Assembly (NCBI GenBank): GCA_009741485.1
Contig: CM019236.1
Span: 66,692,299 to 66,756,298, forward strand
Direction: 5' to 3'
DNA: 64,000 bases
Origin: Malurus cyaneus samueli
Taxonomy: Eukaryota > Chordata > Aves > Passeriformes > Maluridae
The position numbers were made by a program, and so were the translations under genes. Shown here piece after piece: positions 36,000 through 48,987 of this stretch. The notes beneath the pieces were generated by a model. The model was given only the letters and a program-made list of their open reading frames with translations. It did no database searches and was not told the DNA's origin. Positions within the stretch are counted from its first letter, which is position 1; every line of letters begins with the position of its first letter.

Positions 36000-38900
36000 A
36001 AAATCTGTTTTATTGTACTTAATGATATTTCTTGACATTTTGCAGACTAGATCTACTTTGCTGGTGGATAAATATTTTTTGGTGAGACTTTTGAAGCTAG
36101 ATGCAGAAGCTTACAGCTGCAATCTTATTTTTTAGATATGTAAAAAAGCTTTTACTGTTTAACTTCTTGAACACTATGAAGGAAATCAGATAATTCATAG
36201 ATAGTTAATAAGATATGAAACCATATACATCTAACACTCCTACTATTACACAATGTTTACTGCTTAAGTAAATCAGTTGGCATCAGTAAACTGCAGAAGA
36301 CTGAATCTGAAGTCATGAAGAGCAATCTAGGCAATACCTGAAATATAATACAGTTCAACACATATTCAGCACTTAATTACTTTTTCCTAAGTCCTCGATC
36401 CCCATCTCTAGTTAATTTGTTTTCAATCCTTTTAGAGGAAGGAGGTCTAAAGCCAGCTTTTGATTTTCTTGCCTATATTCTGTCTTCTTTCTTCTTTATT
36501 AATATTTCATTGTAATTTGGTTTTATGAACCTTTTATATTAAAGTGATTTGAAGCAGTAACCTCAGGCCACTGTTGGAGGAAAATATTTTTCTTTGCGTT
36601 GCTGATTCAAGTAGTGCCTGACAAGTTTACCCCAATGCTTATTCCTGTGGCCACATTGTGTCCCCAGCAGTATTACAAGAGTAAAAAAACCATCATTTCT
36701 AAACCATATCAGTTGTCCCATCTGGATTCATCCCTACACACATTTGAACAAGATGAGCTGAAGAGATGATGTTAGAGCATCTTTGACCAGCAAAGTAAAT
36801 GTTTATCAGCTATTGTCTCAGACACAATGTCTAGCCCAACATGTACTTAAAAAAAAAACCAAAAAAAAACCAACAAAAACCCATGCTATTCTGGAACTAA
36901 AAATTTGTTTTATTATTGTCACCTGTTCTCCAGTTCATTTCAGTGCATGGCTAAAGAGAGGGAGGAAGGGAACCTACATGGAAGCAATAAAGAGAGATGA
37001 GGTGGTGGAAAGTGGGATTTTTTTCTCTGTTTGGCAATACAGACCTATGCTGCTGAAGTACTCACTGAGCAGTGGACTAACAAGAGTTTTATGATAATGG
37101 TTAAGCTAGCAGGCACTGAAATGAGCTCATCATTTAGTCTCTCAGCACCACATTTCTTCCTCTCTTATGTCATTGCTTGTGCTCACATGAAATCACAACA
37201 GCTCAGGTTAGATTTCTCCTTTTCTTCTTCCTCTCACCTCTCTTTCTCCCCCACTCTACATCAGTTTGATGCCCTTCAAGCAGGAGTCCTGGCTCCAAGG
37301 AAGAAGCTGTCTTTGGCTATTGGAAGTCAAGAACCTCTTTTCTAAGCAGGGTAAAATGTGTAGTCAGCTAGGGTGCTTTTGTCTGTCATTTGCTGTGTGA
37401 GGTGCTCCTCAAACCCTTTTAGAACAGTCTTCATTTCAGTAGGCTGAGAATTCCTCATTCTGGAGGAACAAGAAGAAGGTGCTTTGCCCCACGTTAGCTG
37501 GTTTTATCACTCCTAAACTTGGGAGTGTTGCTTTTTCTCCACAGAGAAACTTTGGGTTTTTTTTTAACTTGTCAGTGTTTAGTAATTTGCAGCATGCAGT
37601 GCAGGACCATAAAAAGTTATACTGGTGCACTCGGCCTTGTTGCTGAAGGAATGTGCTATAAAACTGTGCACTTAGCCCTTGGTTCCAGTCATTAGTGCTG
37701 GGCCTAATTGCAGATTAACCTGAAATACAGGCTGGGTCAGATGGAGCATGCAGCTGCAGTTCTAGCAAATCAGGTGGACGGCAGTGTACTGTTTCTTAGA
37801 CACCTAAAGTTATGCTAGCTTTGTGCAGGCTAGGTAGGGTGGTAGGGTTTTTCTGTTTCATGTGAGAAATCCGATGAGCTTCTCATTTCATACAACCATT
37901 GTATTTAAGTGCTTTATCAATTAACTCCTCCTTTTCATCAAATATACTCATGTCCATACAGAAATACATAGTTAGGATTCACTCTGCTCACTACATCACA
38001 TCATTTCTTTTATTTTGGAAATCTTTTGAAAGGCAAGCCAGCTCCAAGGTGGCTTATGTGAAAGATATAATAGAACAATTATGGTAGGAAAAATAATTTA
38101 GGGATGTGTCCTGTTCATTGATATGTACCTTTTCTCTTTTAATATTTATGATTTTTTGTTAGTTTATTGTATTTCATTTCTGGCTTTTATAGTGATTCAA
38201 ACAGCTTCTATTGAGAAAGTTAATTATTTATTGATTAGTTTTTGTTGATTTCACTAACTGCCTTTAAAAATGCTGCAATTTTGGAGTAGATCTCATTTTC
38301 CCTCTGATTTCTTGTATAAGGTTTATATTGATAGGCAATTTAGTAAGACCTTTGCCTTCCAGATTGCAACAGAGTCATATGTTATTGTCATTGAGGATAA
38401 AGCCCAATATACCAGAATTCCCTGAGGATTTCTACTCAGGGTAAGGGTAGGGAGTTATAAAAGGACCAATCTGTCCCAAAGCAGCAAGCTGCCCATCAGC
38501 ATTGCTCTGAAGCATGGATACCATACATGCACCGCAGCTTCCCTGATTTCTGGGCTGCCTCTGTATTCCCATATCTTACAAATACTCTCTTTCTGTGATG
38601 CACAAAACAATTAATTCCTTTGGATGAGATGTGAGACCAAAACACAGCAAAGCCTTTGAGGGGGCCCCAAACTCCTCCTGGGGTGACAGGTGATCCACCA
38701 TGGTTGTTTTAGATACATATTCATCAGAATACTGCTACATTCATATTTTATTGTATTTTTACTCTTAAGAGAGGCAATTGTGATGAAAACATTACATAAA
38801 TATTCCAATATTTCTCTAATACTATGCAAATATTGTAATAATCTGATATGGAAAACAGCTGGAAAAAATCTACTGAAGAAGTTAAAAACCCCATACAAAT

Positions 38901-41900
38901 GCAACTATTTCAATAGCAATGCTGTGTAAAATAGTTCATGATTTTCAATCTAATACAGCTAGGGTTCCAAAGTCAGCATTTGATAAATCTTGGTGACACC
39001 AGTGTAGGTTCCTGGTTTAAGAATCACGCATCCAATGCAGCCATCCTGACCCAGAGGGAACATTTGAAATTTCAATTCTGAAAGCTATGCAGTGCAGCAT
39101 TCTGGAGACTGTTACAGGGCAGATAGATGGTAGGTGGCAAAGTCCCTGCCTTATCAGCCTTCATAATTTCTGTTTTGAAGGGCTTGCTTCATAGAAGACA
39201 AAAAGGAACTAAAAGTGGCTAGTTTGCATATTCATTCAGTTTATTGTCTGGGGTTGTCACACATATGCTACCTGATGGATGTTGAATGTGACTGACCCAG
39301 GAAGCATTTTTAGTTCAATCTGAACTTTATTTATAGAAGTCTGGGTGTCTGTTGGTGCCATTTCTGTGAAGTCAAAACCCTGAAAAAAGAATTAAAGGTG
39401 GTTTATGTAGCTTATTCATATACATCCCACACATATAATAAAAATCATGATTGATTAAGCAAGATACAAGTGCTTGACAGATTAAAAGTTTCCCCAGAGA
39501 TATGAGTGCAGTAATTACAAAACAAATTCTGTCTCCCTTAAAATGTTTTAGTGAAACTCTGAGCTATCACTGAGCAAGCAGATGGTGGTGTTCAGGGCAG
39601 GTAGGATGCACTGGTGTAGCCGTTCACCAGCAGATGTCAGTGGAGGGACCCCTCTGGGTCTGAAGCCTGAGCTGTGACTTTTCAGGTTCTAGCTAGTCCT
39701 TCCACATAAAAAGAAAAGGAAAAATGCTTCCTTTTCCTTCCTGTTTTTCTTAAAATAGTTCCTTCACAAACTGGGGAAAAGTAATACTCCATGCTACATA
39801 GCTACTACCCAACTTAAGCATTCCTAGACGAGTGCATGATTTTTGGGATCTGGTTGAGTTTAAATTCCACTCTAAGCTGAGAGCACAATGGACCAATGAA
39901 CTCTGTGAAACTCTGTCATGTAAACAGTCATACCCTTTCCAGTCTGCCGATTGTTTGGTAAGCTGGTATCCTGGTTACGTTTCAGTTCTTATTCCTAAAA
40001 AGGATCAGCTCTAACAGAGTTTGTCTTTGCACCATCAGCAGGACAAAACGGTTGTAAACCGAAGTACCCTATTTCAGTCTCTGGCTTACCAAGTTCCTGA
40101 TAAGAACCTCTGTAACAAAAAAGATTGTCTTTGACTTTGTGCAAAGCACTCACAAAGCCTGCATATTTATGACATTTAAGGATATACATAGTGTAATACC
40201 GTTAGACCAGTGCCCAATGTTTTTATATTGAGAGAAAAAGATTCTTTAAGAAATCCCATGCTGAATAACTGCCACTTTACCAGTATGGCCACTGGTAACA
40301 CAAATATCTTTCTAACCCAAACAGTCAATGTTCACCTTAAAATCTGAGCCCAGGGTGATCATATTTATGATTTCAAATGGTTTTAAATATTGGGGACTTT
40401 CAGTTTTTGAAATGTGTACCCTTTTCAGGTTGATTTAATGTCTTCAATGAATTTCACTGTTGATGATGCTACATAAGAAGAATTCTGTTATTCGTTCATT
40501 CAATGTATTTTATTTACTTCAGGGTATTTACTTGTTCTTCCATTCCCACATGGTAAATACAACAGTCTGATTCATCCTCTCTATTACAGTCATGTTTCCT
40601 TTCTAAAACAATCAAATACCAGCCAACCAAAATAACTTGTTTAAACAATTGCTATGTTTCCCAGGACCTTCAAGCACCTTTTGGATGTTAGATTCTGGCT
40701 CAATAGAAAGGTTAAATGTGCATACAAATTTAAATCATTCATACAAACTCAATTCATTTATAAACAAGTATTTTAATGACTCTGATCCTAGTCTTGACTT
40801 TGTTACTGTACTCTGTATGTTGATGGATTTTTACTCCTGTCATGCTCTGACAGTAGCTGTTGTTTTCTCAAGAGCTTGGATCATGCAGACCTAAGGACTC
40901 ATGAGTGTCACATGAACACACATTCCCTCCACAACCCAAACACCCAAACCATTTGTAAGAAGGGTCACAGTGCAGCATACCCACTTTTCTCCTGGATCAT
41001 AGAGCATGGGTCCAAGTTTAGCTCCTACCAGGACTTTTTCCAGACCTCTGCAGGAAAACATGGCTGATCCTGTAGGGTCTTCTGAATGGATTCTCTGGAC
41101 CAAATTCCATATTCAAGATTGCAGCCTGATTTTCTCACAGCAAAGCAGCACATCACTGCTGCCCTCTTTGCAGTACTTCTTTTCTCCTTCACAGGTGGTG
41201 GGAGGGAGTGTGGTAAGGAAAAACATTGTAAAAATGGAAAAACAGAGAGCATAGAAAGAGATGAAGAAACTAGAAAAAAGTTAAATTACCCTTGTCTTTT
41301 CTTTTGTCAACCAAACCAAAAACTGGAATGTCAGCTGATGTAGAAATAAGAGATACACTGTGCACCTGATAGAAACTAGAAAATATTTTTCACCATGAAA
41401 TGCAAATCACTGCCTCTCCCAGCAGGGCTGTTTTGAGCCAAATGTCATTTCCTGCCTTGAACTGCATGTAGTTACAGATCTGCTTCTGTTGAAAACAAAT
41501 AACTTCCCTCATCATTTGTAAGTGACATTGCTGCAAGATCATGCCTCTAAGTAATCTGTCTTGAAATCCTCTTGCCTCATTATACTGATATGCAGTTCCC
41601 AACAAATTTAAAGCTTATGTACCCTAAGCCCTCAAAAACCATGCATTGTGTAGAATTTATTCTACAACTCAAGGAGAGGAGCTGATAAAGCACGAGGCTT
41701 ATAATTCAGACAAATATTCTGTGAAAAAATGGTCTGAAAAAAATAGATCAGGGTTATGCATCTTCATACTAATCAGTTCAAACTTTCCCCACAAAAAAGT
41801 CCAATCCTCCTCAAACAAATAGGAAGCAGAAAGCTAACAGAAGTCCTGTGACAAAAGGATGGAGAAGGTGACCTCTTGAGGTCTCTTCTAGACGTGTTTT

Positions 41901-42448
41901 GGAAGTTTCCTTGAACCAAAGTCTACTATTGCCTTCCAGTAGAAGGAAAATATAATGCACCAGTTTGTGCTAAATGTGGGTTTAAAGAATATTTGGTCAG
42001 CATCTTTTCTCATGTTGAGAAAATTAAGACAGCTGGAATTATGGTTTAACGTGGAAATTGTATCATTAAAAATCAATTCTTCATGAGGAAGTCCTTGGAA
42101 AGACCCTACTCTTAACAGCCTGTTTATGAACCCAGTCTAAGATATGTTTTTCTGATTTCAAAGCAAGTTCTAAATATTGTCCCATTTACTGGGCCAAATA
42201 AAGTGACTGACTTTACTATGGAATTATGAAAATGGGTATCTGGATGGTACAAATCTATGTCAGATAATATTATAATCCATGGATTCATAATGGTAGACTA
42301 GTAAAAGGAAACTTGCCACATGGTTGTGGGATATAGGGAAACATTTCAATAATCAGAATAAAGCAGAGTGGCATAGGGTAGACCCATTTCTTTGTTGAGA
42401 TTTCCTTCTCACTAATTGTTGTTTTTGTTGTTTTTTTCTCTATTTCAG
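36000..42448. other. Last ADGRV1 intron, no gene seen
   Basis: AT-rich intron between the penultimate and last coding exons (the intron runs 35068-42448). It contains A-rich runs near 36848-36880 but no recognised exon, RNA gene or transposon. The open frames of 60-100 codons show no family resemblance and no matching splice sites. Confidence 0.6.
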
Positions 42449-42568
42449 GTAGCAGTCTTCAGTGTCATGATTTAACAGTCTTGTCATGGCAGCACTGATG
42501 GTGGCAGTCATGGCCATGCCCCAAATTGTAGAGCTTAGGAAATACCCATACTGTATACTCACCTCTAA
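42449..42568 (+). CDS. ADGRV1: ADGRV1 last coding exon, reading frame disrupted (PDZ-binding C terminus)
   Basis: A strong acceptor (T-rich tract, CTATTTCAG) at 42440-42448 is followed by 120 nt ending in TAA at 42566-42568. Pieces of the expected ADGRV1 C terminus can be read, but in different frames. The stretch near 42524-42545 reads QIVELRK, and the last bases before the stop read THL. No single frame is open: the frame set by the upstream split Gly codon meets stops, and at least three small indels are needed to follow the family sequence. The length (about 119 nt expected from the human tail, 120 seen) argues that compensating small errors, not loss of the exon, explain this. In the family this exon encodes the class I PDZ ligand that binds whirlin, harmonin and PDZD7. 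I think consensus errors are more likely than true decay, because the exon just upstream is intact. Confidence 0.8.
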
Positions 42569-42925
42569 CTTCACACGTTGCTTGGTTTTGTTGTTGCTTT
42601 TTTCTTTTTTTTCTTCTACACTTTTTGTTTGACTTTTAATCAGGCTCGTTATTTATATTTGTACTTCCTTTCTCACAAACATCTATCATGATTTGTGAAT
42701 TGCTTTAGCTTATACTGAATGTTTAACAAGAATGTTTGCTTGAGGTTTTATATTCAGAAAACAAACTGTAATGTTTTTTACAGTGTGTGAGCATCAATAG
42801 ATACCATGCAATTGTCCTTCGATTTGTAAGTAGATGATACTTTCACAGTACTGGTAGGTTTGTTTATTAACCTGTACATTAACACTGCATTAATTAAAGC
42901 AATAGAGTCTGTTTGATACAAACCG
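42569..42925 (+). other. ADGRV1: Probable ADGRV1 3' UTR
   Basis: This follows the ADGRV1 stop. It is T-rich, has no long open frame, and contains a poly(A) signal candidate ATTAAA at 42893-42898. A G/T-containing stretch (GTCTGTTTGA) follows within 15 nt. The end is a guess from this signal. No canonical AATAAA lies between the stop and this point. Longer UTR forms ending further right are possible. Confidence 0.45.
42893..42898 (+). promoter_or_regulatory. Candidate polyadenylation signal ATTAAA for ADGRV1
   Basis: ATTAAA is the commonest variant of AATAAA. It lies about 325 nt after the ADGRV1 stop, with T/G-rich sequence downstream. It is inferred by position only. Confidence 0.35.
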
Positions 42926-45900
42926 TCTGTAATTTCTTTTTACTGATTATGAAGATGAAAGGTGATGCAGACACCCCGTTGGATAGGAAAGCTTTCTAGT
43001 GGCACAGTGTTAAGTTTCCTAAGATGTACTGTCCTCAATGTGTTTTGAGTGCCCAAGTCTGTGAACAAATTCAAATGAAGGCACAAGTCTTGAGCCAAAG
43101 AGATTGAAATTTAAATCATGACATGGTAAATGTGCGATGATCTGAAACATACAGAGGGAAAAGGAGATGAAGGACAAGAGTGAAATCTCTGGCAGCTGTG
43201 TGCTTTTAAATTCTTTATCTTGCTGATTTCATAATATTAAGCTTTCTCATTCTTTTCACAGCCAAAAATAAGGGGGAATTCCAAAGAGCTGAATTTTCAT
43301 GTGTGCCATGTAGGTGTTCCTGTTCTGATTGAAGGGTTCAAGTATTACATTACAGAGTTAGATCAGTAATCTGAGGCCATAAATGAGCAAGAAAAGTTCC
43401 TCCCTTGGAAGAAGAAAAATAACAGGGGAAGTATTTCATAACTGAGGGGGTAGGTAAGCTGATCTTGTAGGAATCATTAACTCTGCTGATGCACAGACAG
43501 TCTGGAAGAAAAACATGTTAAATCAGGAGACCAAGGGAATTTTCCTCTGAACATTTCTCAGTGTTGTATAGATATACAGTAAATGAGAATACAGGTCTTT
43601 TATACCTTCCTCAGGAACTTGACTAAAGGCTTCACACTGGGTAAGGGCTGAATAACAGCCTCTCTCTTTAAAAGAAAACTTTTCTTATGGAAATCTTCCA
43701 ATGAATTTGCTAGAGTAATATGCAAATTTTGCTGTATGCAATTAATCGTTGAGCTTAAAAAAAACCCAACAAAACAAATTTCACTTCTGTGTCACAGTTC
43801 CATAACAGCTGATAGGACTGCACAGCTTATAGTCATCACTTGTGTCCAAGGCAGATATCAGCTTTAAGGTCTATGTTTTCAAAAAAAAAAAAAAAACCCT
43901 TACAGACACAAAGGAATGCTGATTTCTACTCAGAAAAACTGTAAAACAAGTGCTTTTAAAGGATACATTTGAATAGAGAAATGTCTGTATATAACTAGTA
44001 TATGATCTGCTGCATTGAGTCTTAAATTTCTGACTCATAGGAGTTTTGTCGGTCTTTGTTGGTCCCTGTGGTCATGGTACAGAGCCAAGTCTTTTTGGTA
44101 AATGTCAAAAGTTAGTGTGGGGTTGAATGTGTGGATGGGGGACAGTAAATGAGCCTTTCTTCATTGTGGACAATGCACAGGGCAGGCAGGAAGAGCCGGA
44201 GCAGAAGGGGCAGCTGTTAAAACTGGTTGCAGTCCATCAAAGGCATGTATAGATGCATGCAGATATATACAGTGGGCAACTTCATGCAAAAGTGAGCCAT
44301 CCAAGCAAATGTTATAATTCATTTTTTGCCCATACTACACCTGATGAGAAGGAGCTTTCTGAGCACTGGAGTGAACTGCAAGTACCATTGAAATCATCCT
44401 GGAGTTAAAATTAGTTTTGGATGTTTTGCAATATGGTACATTTTTGTTTTCTACACAGGAAACCTGGCTCATTCTTCCTGAACAAACTTAGATGAAGTAA
44501 ACCTTATTTATGCTGATCCTTCTCATCTACCCAGTAAAGCCTTAATGTGAAGCCTGGCCCTGCAGAGCTATTGCAACACTTGCTCAGTTGTGAGCAAGTC
44601 AGGGCTGTAACAGATGTTTCATTACTCGCAGTACATGCTACTACATGCTGTGAGAAAGCTTATAAAAGAGGCTGTTTGTTTGGTTTGACTCATCACCACA
44701 AATGTTAATATTTTATGTCACTTCAACTTGTTGCACAACTGGCCTGGTTAGGGATTTACTGTAAATGCATCAGCATTTTCTGAGCAGATCAGTAGGATGA
44801 CATCTGCTGCCAGCATTTTCTGGATTTTAAATCTCTAGGTGGTACTCACATGGTTTAAGGCCATGAGATGAATTTTGTTATTGTTCTAAAACCAATCCCC
44901 TTTTAGCAGAAAATATTCGGTCTGTAGGAGATCCAGTGGTTTAATAAAATGAGTCTCTCTCAGCCCCTTTTTGCTGTTCCTTGGACAGGCAAAGGTAGAG
45001 ACAGGAGGAGGCAGCTGCGTGCTCTGATGCAGGTGTGCTCAGCAGCCACACCTGGGCAGGACCAGCATCTTTACACTTGATGCGACTTAACCCAACCAGA
45101 CTGAATGCCTCCTGCGGCTCCTTGATCTCTGCCATTATTTAAAATTTGATTGAGAGTGTAAACATTTCTTTGTTTCTGTGAGGTGAAATAATCTGCAGCT
45201 AGATGTCATTCAAAACAAGCATTACTACTCAACTTGCCATGCTGACTGACTCATACAAGCCTTTGTTTTTCTCCTCTGTAAGAAAAAACACCAGAACATT
45301 TGCTGCCTTTTATGTTTACTCTATCAAAGAAGATAATTTCTCCCCAAGAAGCCAGTTTATGTAGCTTTTGAAGCGGTAAAGGAAGCTGTAGTTAATATTA
45401 CTATATTAGAATTAAACTAAATAAATAGTAAAATAATACAATTTACTACGATATTAATAGCGTTATCTATATTTCAATGATTATTTAATAACACAATAAC
45501 GTTAATTTGCTGTATTAGTATTACAAAACGCAACTGTTATTTTATATTTCTATTGTATTTGCTGTTTAATTTAATATTATATATAATACACTAATGTTAT
45601 AACATTGACAGTTCACTGTGTGAAGGAGATCCCTTTTTCCAAACTATTAAAACTATTTAAATATATCTGTAGGTCAGATGGATGAATAGATGTGTTTCAG
45701 GAGTTTGTCACTTCTCACATGCCAATATAATTCACCTCTTTTGAAAGACGTCTGCATATTTCACATTCAAATGCATAAGTCATGAAAAATGCTGGGTTCA
45801 ACAGACATCATTTAGGTGATGTTCCAGAGAAAGCCATTGGTTTCACTTTCCTTGCTGTATAGAAAATTAAAATTCTGTGTTAGTGATTTGAACAGAACTA

Positions 45901-46089
45901 TTCAGATCACTAACTTTTTTAGAACCTGGTGAGGGCCCAGTATATTCATGTTCTGTCGCTACCATGCAAATGCTTAGATCTCCAATATTTTACATCCTAA
46001 GTCATCATCCTGCTGAGGGCTCTACAGTGAGAGCTTTGATCTGCAGAGAATTAAATTGTATTGAGAGCTTTACAGCAATAAAGTGCCTC
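42926..46089. other. Intergenic region downstream of ADGRV1, no gene seen
   Basis: Non-coding, AT-rich sequence with a pure A run at about 43880-43896 and a very AT-rich patch at 45390-45610. No exon or repeat family is recognised. Confidence 0.5.
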
Positions 46090-48159
46090 TATGCTCAACA
46101 TAAAATTATGTTAAATTGACTGATCATTTCAGGATCAGAAAATTGCTTAAGTTCAGGCATATCCTGCCATCAGAGGCATTTAATTATAACTAGGTTTATG
46201 CTCTGGACCTTGGGCTACTATTGTAGTGTCTGTTTCATCAGCACTAGTTTAAACCACTAATAAATCAGAAAGTATTTCAAATTTGCTGGCAGAAGAATTT
46301 GCTCAATGATACTTCTCTAATAGTAACATGAAAGTAGCACATGCAAGTTTGGGCTTATCTGTTCAATATGTTATTCTGTTAAATTTTACAGAAAAACATT
46401 CAAAAAGAATTTCCACTTCTTATTTCATAATTCAAAATTATCTTCTCTGCAATAAGTGCATTGAAATAATACAGCGTAACACTCTGGTATACAAAAATAG
46501 ATGGAAATAATTGCAATGTAAACTCAAGCATTTTGAACTAAAACTTGGACTAATAAAATGCAAATTGAGAAGACAGTTTTGTGTGAACTAGACTAAAATG
46601 TAGCCTAAATCCTAAATAGATTTTGCTTGGTTGATTTCAACCAAGTGAAAGTTGCATTCATGATAGTGACCGAGCATTTTTTATAAAAAGACAAGATTGG
46701 AGGAAAAATTAAGTTCCTGTGTTCTCATAACAAGTGCTGAGGTTGAAAACAGAAAGGATTTCCTTGGAAGCTTTTTTTTCCCGAGCTCAGCTGTAGGCGA
46801 GATGCCAGTGTTTTATTCAGGAGAAGATCTAATTCCCAAAAGCTTTCTGTTCTTCAGTGTCGGCTTTAGTCTTCACGACATTCACCATGTTGCAGACAGT
46901 AGAAAATAATTATGGGAAACATATAGGTACGTTGTAGTACGGATGAAATGGATGTAGACATTAGAAGATATGATTAGATAGAGACTGTATGTGTAGATAA
47001 AGATACAGATATCATAGATATAGATATATAGATAGTAATGATCCAAATGATTAGTATAGATGAGAATAGATAAGAAATTAAAGTATAAGTATATAGATAC
47101 TAATATAGATATCAGTATAGAATAGCAATGTAATAGATAATATATGAATAGATATAGATCTAGTATAGATATAGATAGATAAGATATGAAGATGTAGATG
47201 TAGATAGAGATATAGATAAATTACATAAATAGGAATAAACATTTGTTTCAGTTCGAGGTCTGAAACACGTACTGTGAAACGATTCCCTTGAAATATTCTG
47301 GTTCTCTTTGCAATTCCTGAAACAGAAGTTAAGCATTTGGGTTCTAGTTTCCTAACTGGGAGAGTCAGGCATGGGCTTTATCAGTTGTTAAAAAGGGAGC
47401 AAGGAAAGGGGATGCTCAAAATCTCCCTTTTCTCTTTGCCTAACAAAGGCCACCAAATTACAGGATTGATGTGCTGCACAACCCACAGCCTGTTTGTGCC
47501 TTGGGTCTGTCTGTTCCCCATGGCTGGGAAGCAGAGAAGCAAAGACAAAGATTTACCATCTGGCAAGGACCAGATAGATTAATGGATTCCTTCTTGATGT
47601 GCACACAGGACCATAATTCTTTTTGGTTTGAGAGAATAGCCTGTCCTGGAGATCAGGACAGGCAAGAGGAAAAGAATGGCCAAACACTGACCTCACTCCG
47701 AAACCTTGACGAATCCTGACAAAGGGAGATAGTCAGCTGTTTCTCCTTGAGTGTGTGCAGGAGGATAACACCACTGGCTCCCCTCCTCTCTCTGGCACAT
47801 AAGCAGCATCTGCACTAACTGCTCAAATGGGACTCGGTCTCAACTGTTTCAGGCACAAAACGAGCCCCCACCTGAGTCTATTCTCTGTGTCACAGATGCT
47901 GTTTGCTTCTTGTAGCAGAAATCTAAAAACATCCCACCAACTAATTTTCTTCTGCTAAAGAAGTGACCTTCCTCCCTGAGATCCTGCTTGCCCAGCACCT
48001 CAGTCACCAACATTCCTTCCCAAAGAGACTCATTATTCCTTCCAGACCACTGTAAAGCCGTATAGCCAATCGTGAATCTTCTGGTTTTCTGTCTTCTAAA
48101 AAGTAATGGTTTCCTTGTAATTTTTTGTTCTTATGCAATTACCATGTTTTGTACCTTCT
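46090..48159. other. Intergenic DNA, first (clean) copy of a locally duplicated stretch
   Basis: No gene is recognised. It contains a perfect 9-bp hairpin CTTGGTTGATTTCAACCAAG near 46627-46646 and a GATA-like tract at about 46960-47225. The same sequence recurs in noisy form from 48988. Confidence 0.6.
46955..47225. repeat. Degenerate GATA/TAGATA microsatellite
   Basis: Long irregular runs of AGATATAGATAGATA-type units on the plus strand. A longer, noisier copy lies at 49970-50360. Confidence 0.85.
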
Positions 48160-48987
48160 TGTTGTGGGTTTAAAACCTGATTTTTTTTTTTCCCTTCCCG
48201 GCCAACGCACCAGAAATGTTGTGGTTTGAACTGTGCCCATGATGTTCCCTCCCTTCCCCCCCACCAGAGAGGGAGAAAGGAGAGCGAGAGCAAAAACCCA
48301 ATTAACCTGAAAATTTATGGCTTTGAGATAAACATAATTGGAAGAAAGATACCTATGTGCTCCACAAAGATAGCTGGACAGGCTGCATAATTTAAGTTGC
48401 AAAATAGATTTATTACTACACACTACTAAAAAAAAGTATTACGGCACTGGGTGGGAAAACAGAGATAGGGATATTTACAAAGAGAAGAAAAAAATAAAAT
48501 GGACAATTTAAGACGCTCATTATCCTTTCCAGGGGGACCCGTCTCTTTTTCCAAGTCCCCATCTCCACTCCTCCCATGTTGTCCCTCATACACAGGGGGG
48601 CAGGAGAATGAAAGTCTAACACAGATCAAAACACTCAGTTGTCATTGCAGCCCAGCTGTGGGAGTAGTCTTTTCCGAGAAACAGTCAATGTGTAACTGCT
48701 AAATCCCCTCCCCACCCCTCTCATGTTGTCCCTCACACACAGGGGGGCAGGAGAATGAAAGTCTAACACAGATCAAAACACTCAGTTGTCGTTGCAGCCC
48801 AGCTGTGGGAGTAGCCTTTTCCGAGACACAGTCAATGTGTAACTGCTAAATAGCAGGGAAAGGAATTTCTTTGCCTCGCAGGAGAAAAGAAAAAAAATGT
48901 CCTTCAAGGCCCATGTTGTTTTTTTCAGCGACGTGAGTCCGATTATCACAAACCTCCTGGCAGAACACAAAACACAGCTTCTTCTAC
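48160..48987 (-). mobile_element. ERV LTR (ERVL-type), minus orientation, left part
   Basis: Starts TGTTGTGGGTTT after the flank CTTCT (48155-48159). The minus strand has AATAAA (plus-strand 48409-48414) about 250 nt from this end, placing U5 on the left and U3 on the right. The element is interrupted at about 48987 by a noisy block and completed to 52984, where it ends CCATGACA followed by CTTCT. The minus-strand start is thus TGTCATGGTTTTAC. Confidence 0.8.
48558..48851. repeat. 147-bp tandem duplication inside the LTR
   Basis: The segment from CATGTTGTCCCTCA through GTCAATGTGTAACTGCTAAAT occurs twice, offset by 147 bp (for example CATGTTGTCCC at 48575 and 48722), with a handful of substitutions. 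The noisy copy of this LTR near 52000-52180 has the unit only once. Confidence 0.9.

Noticed and set aside
46955..47225. Regular short repeats considered as a CRISPR-like or satellite array
   Set aside because: A degenerate GATA microsatellite with no unique spacers, in a vertebrate genome.
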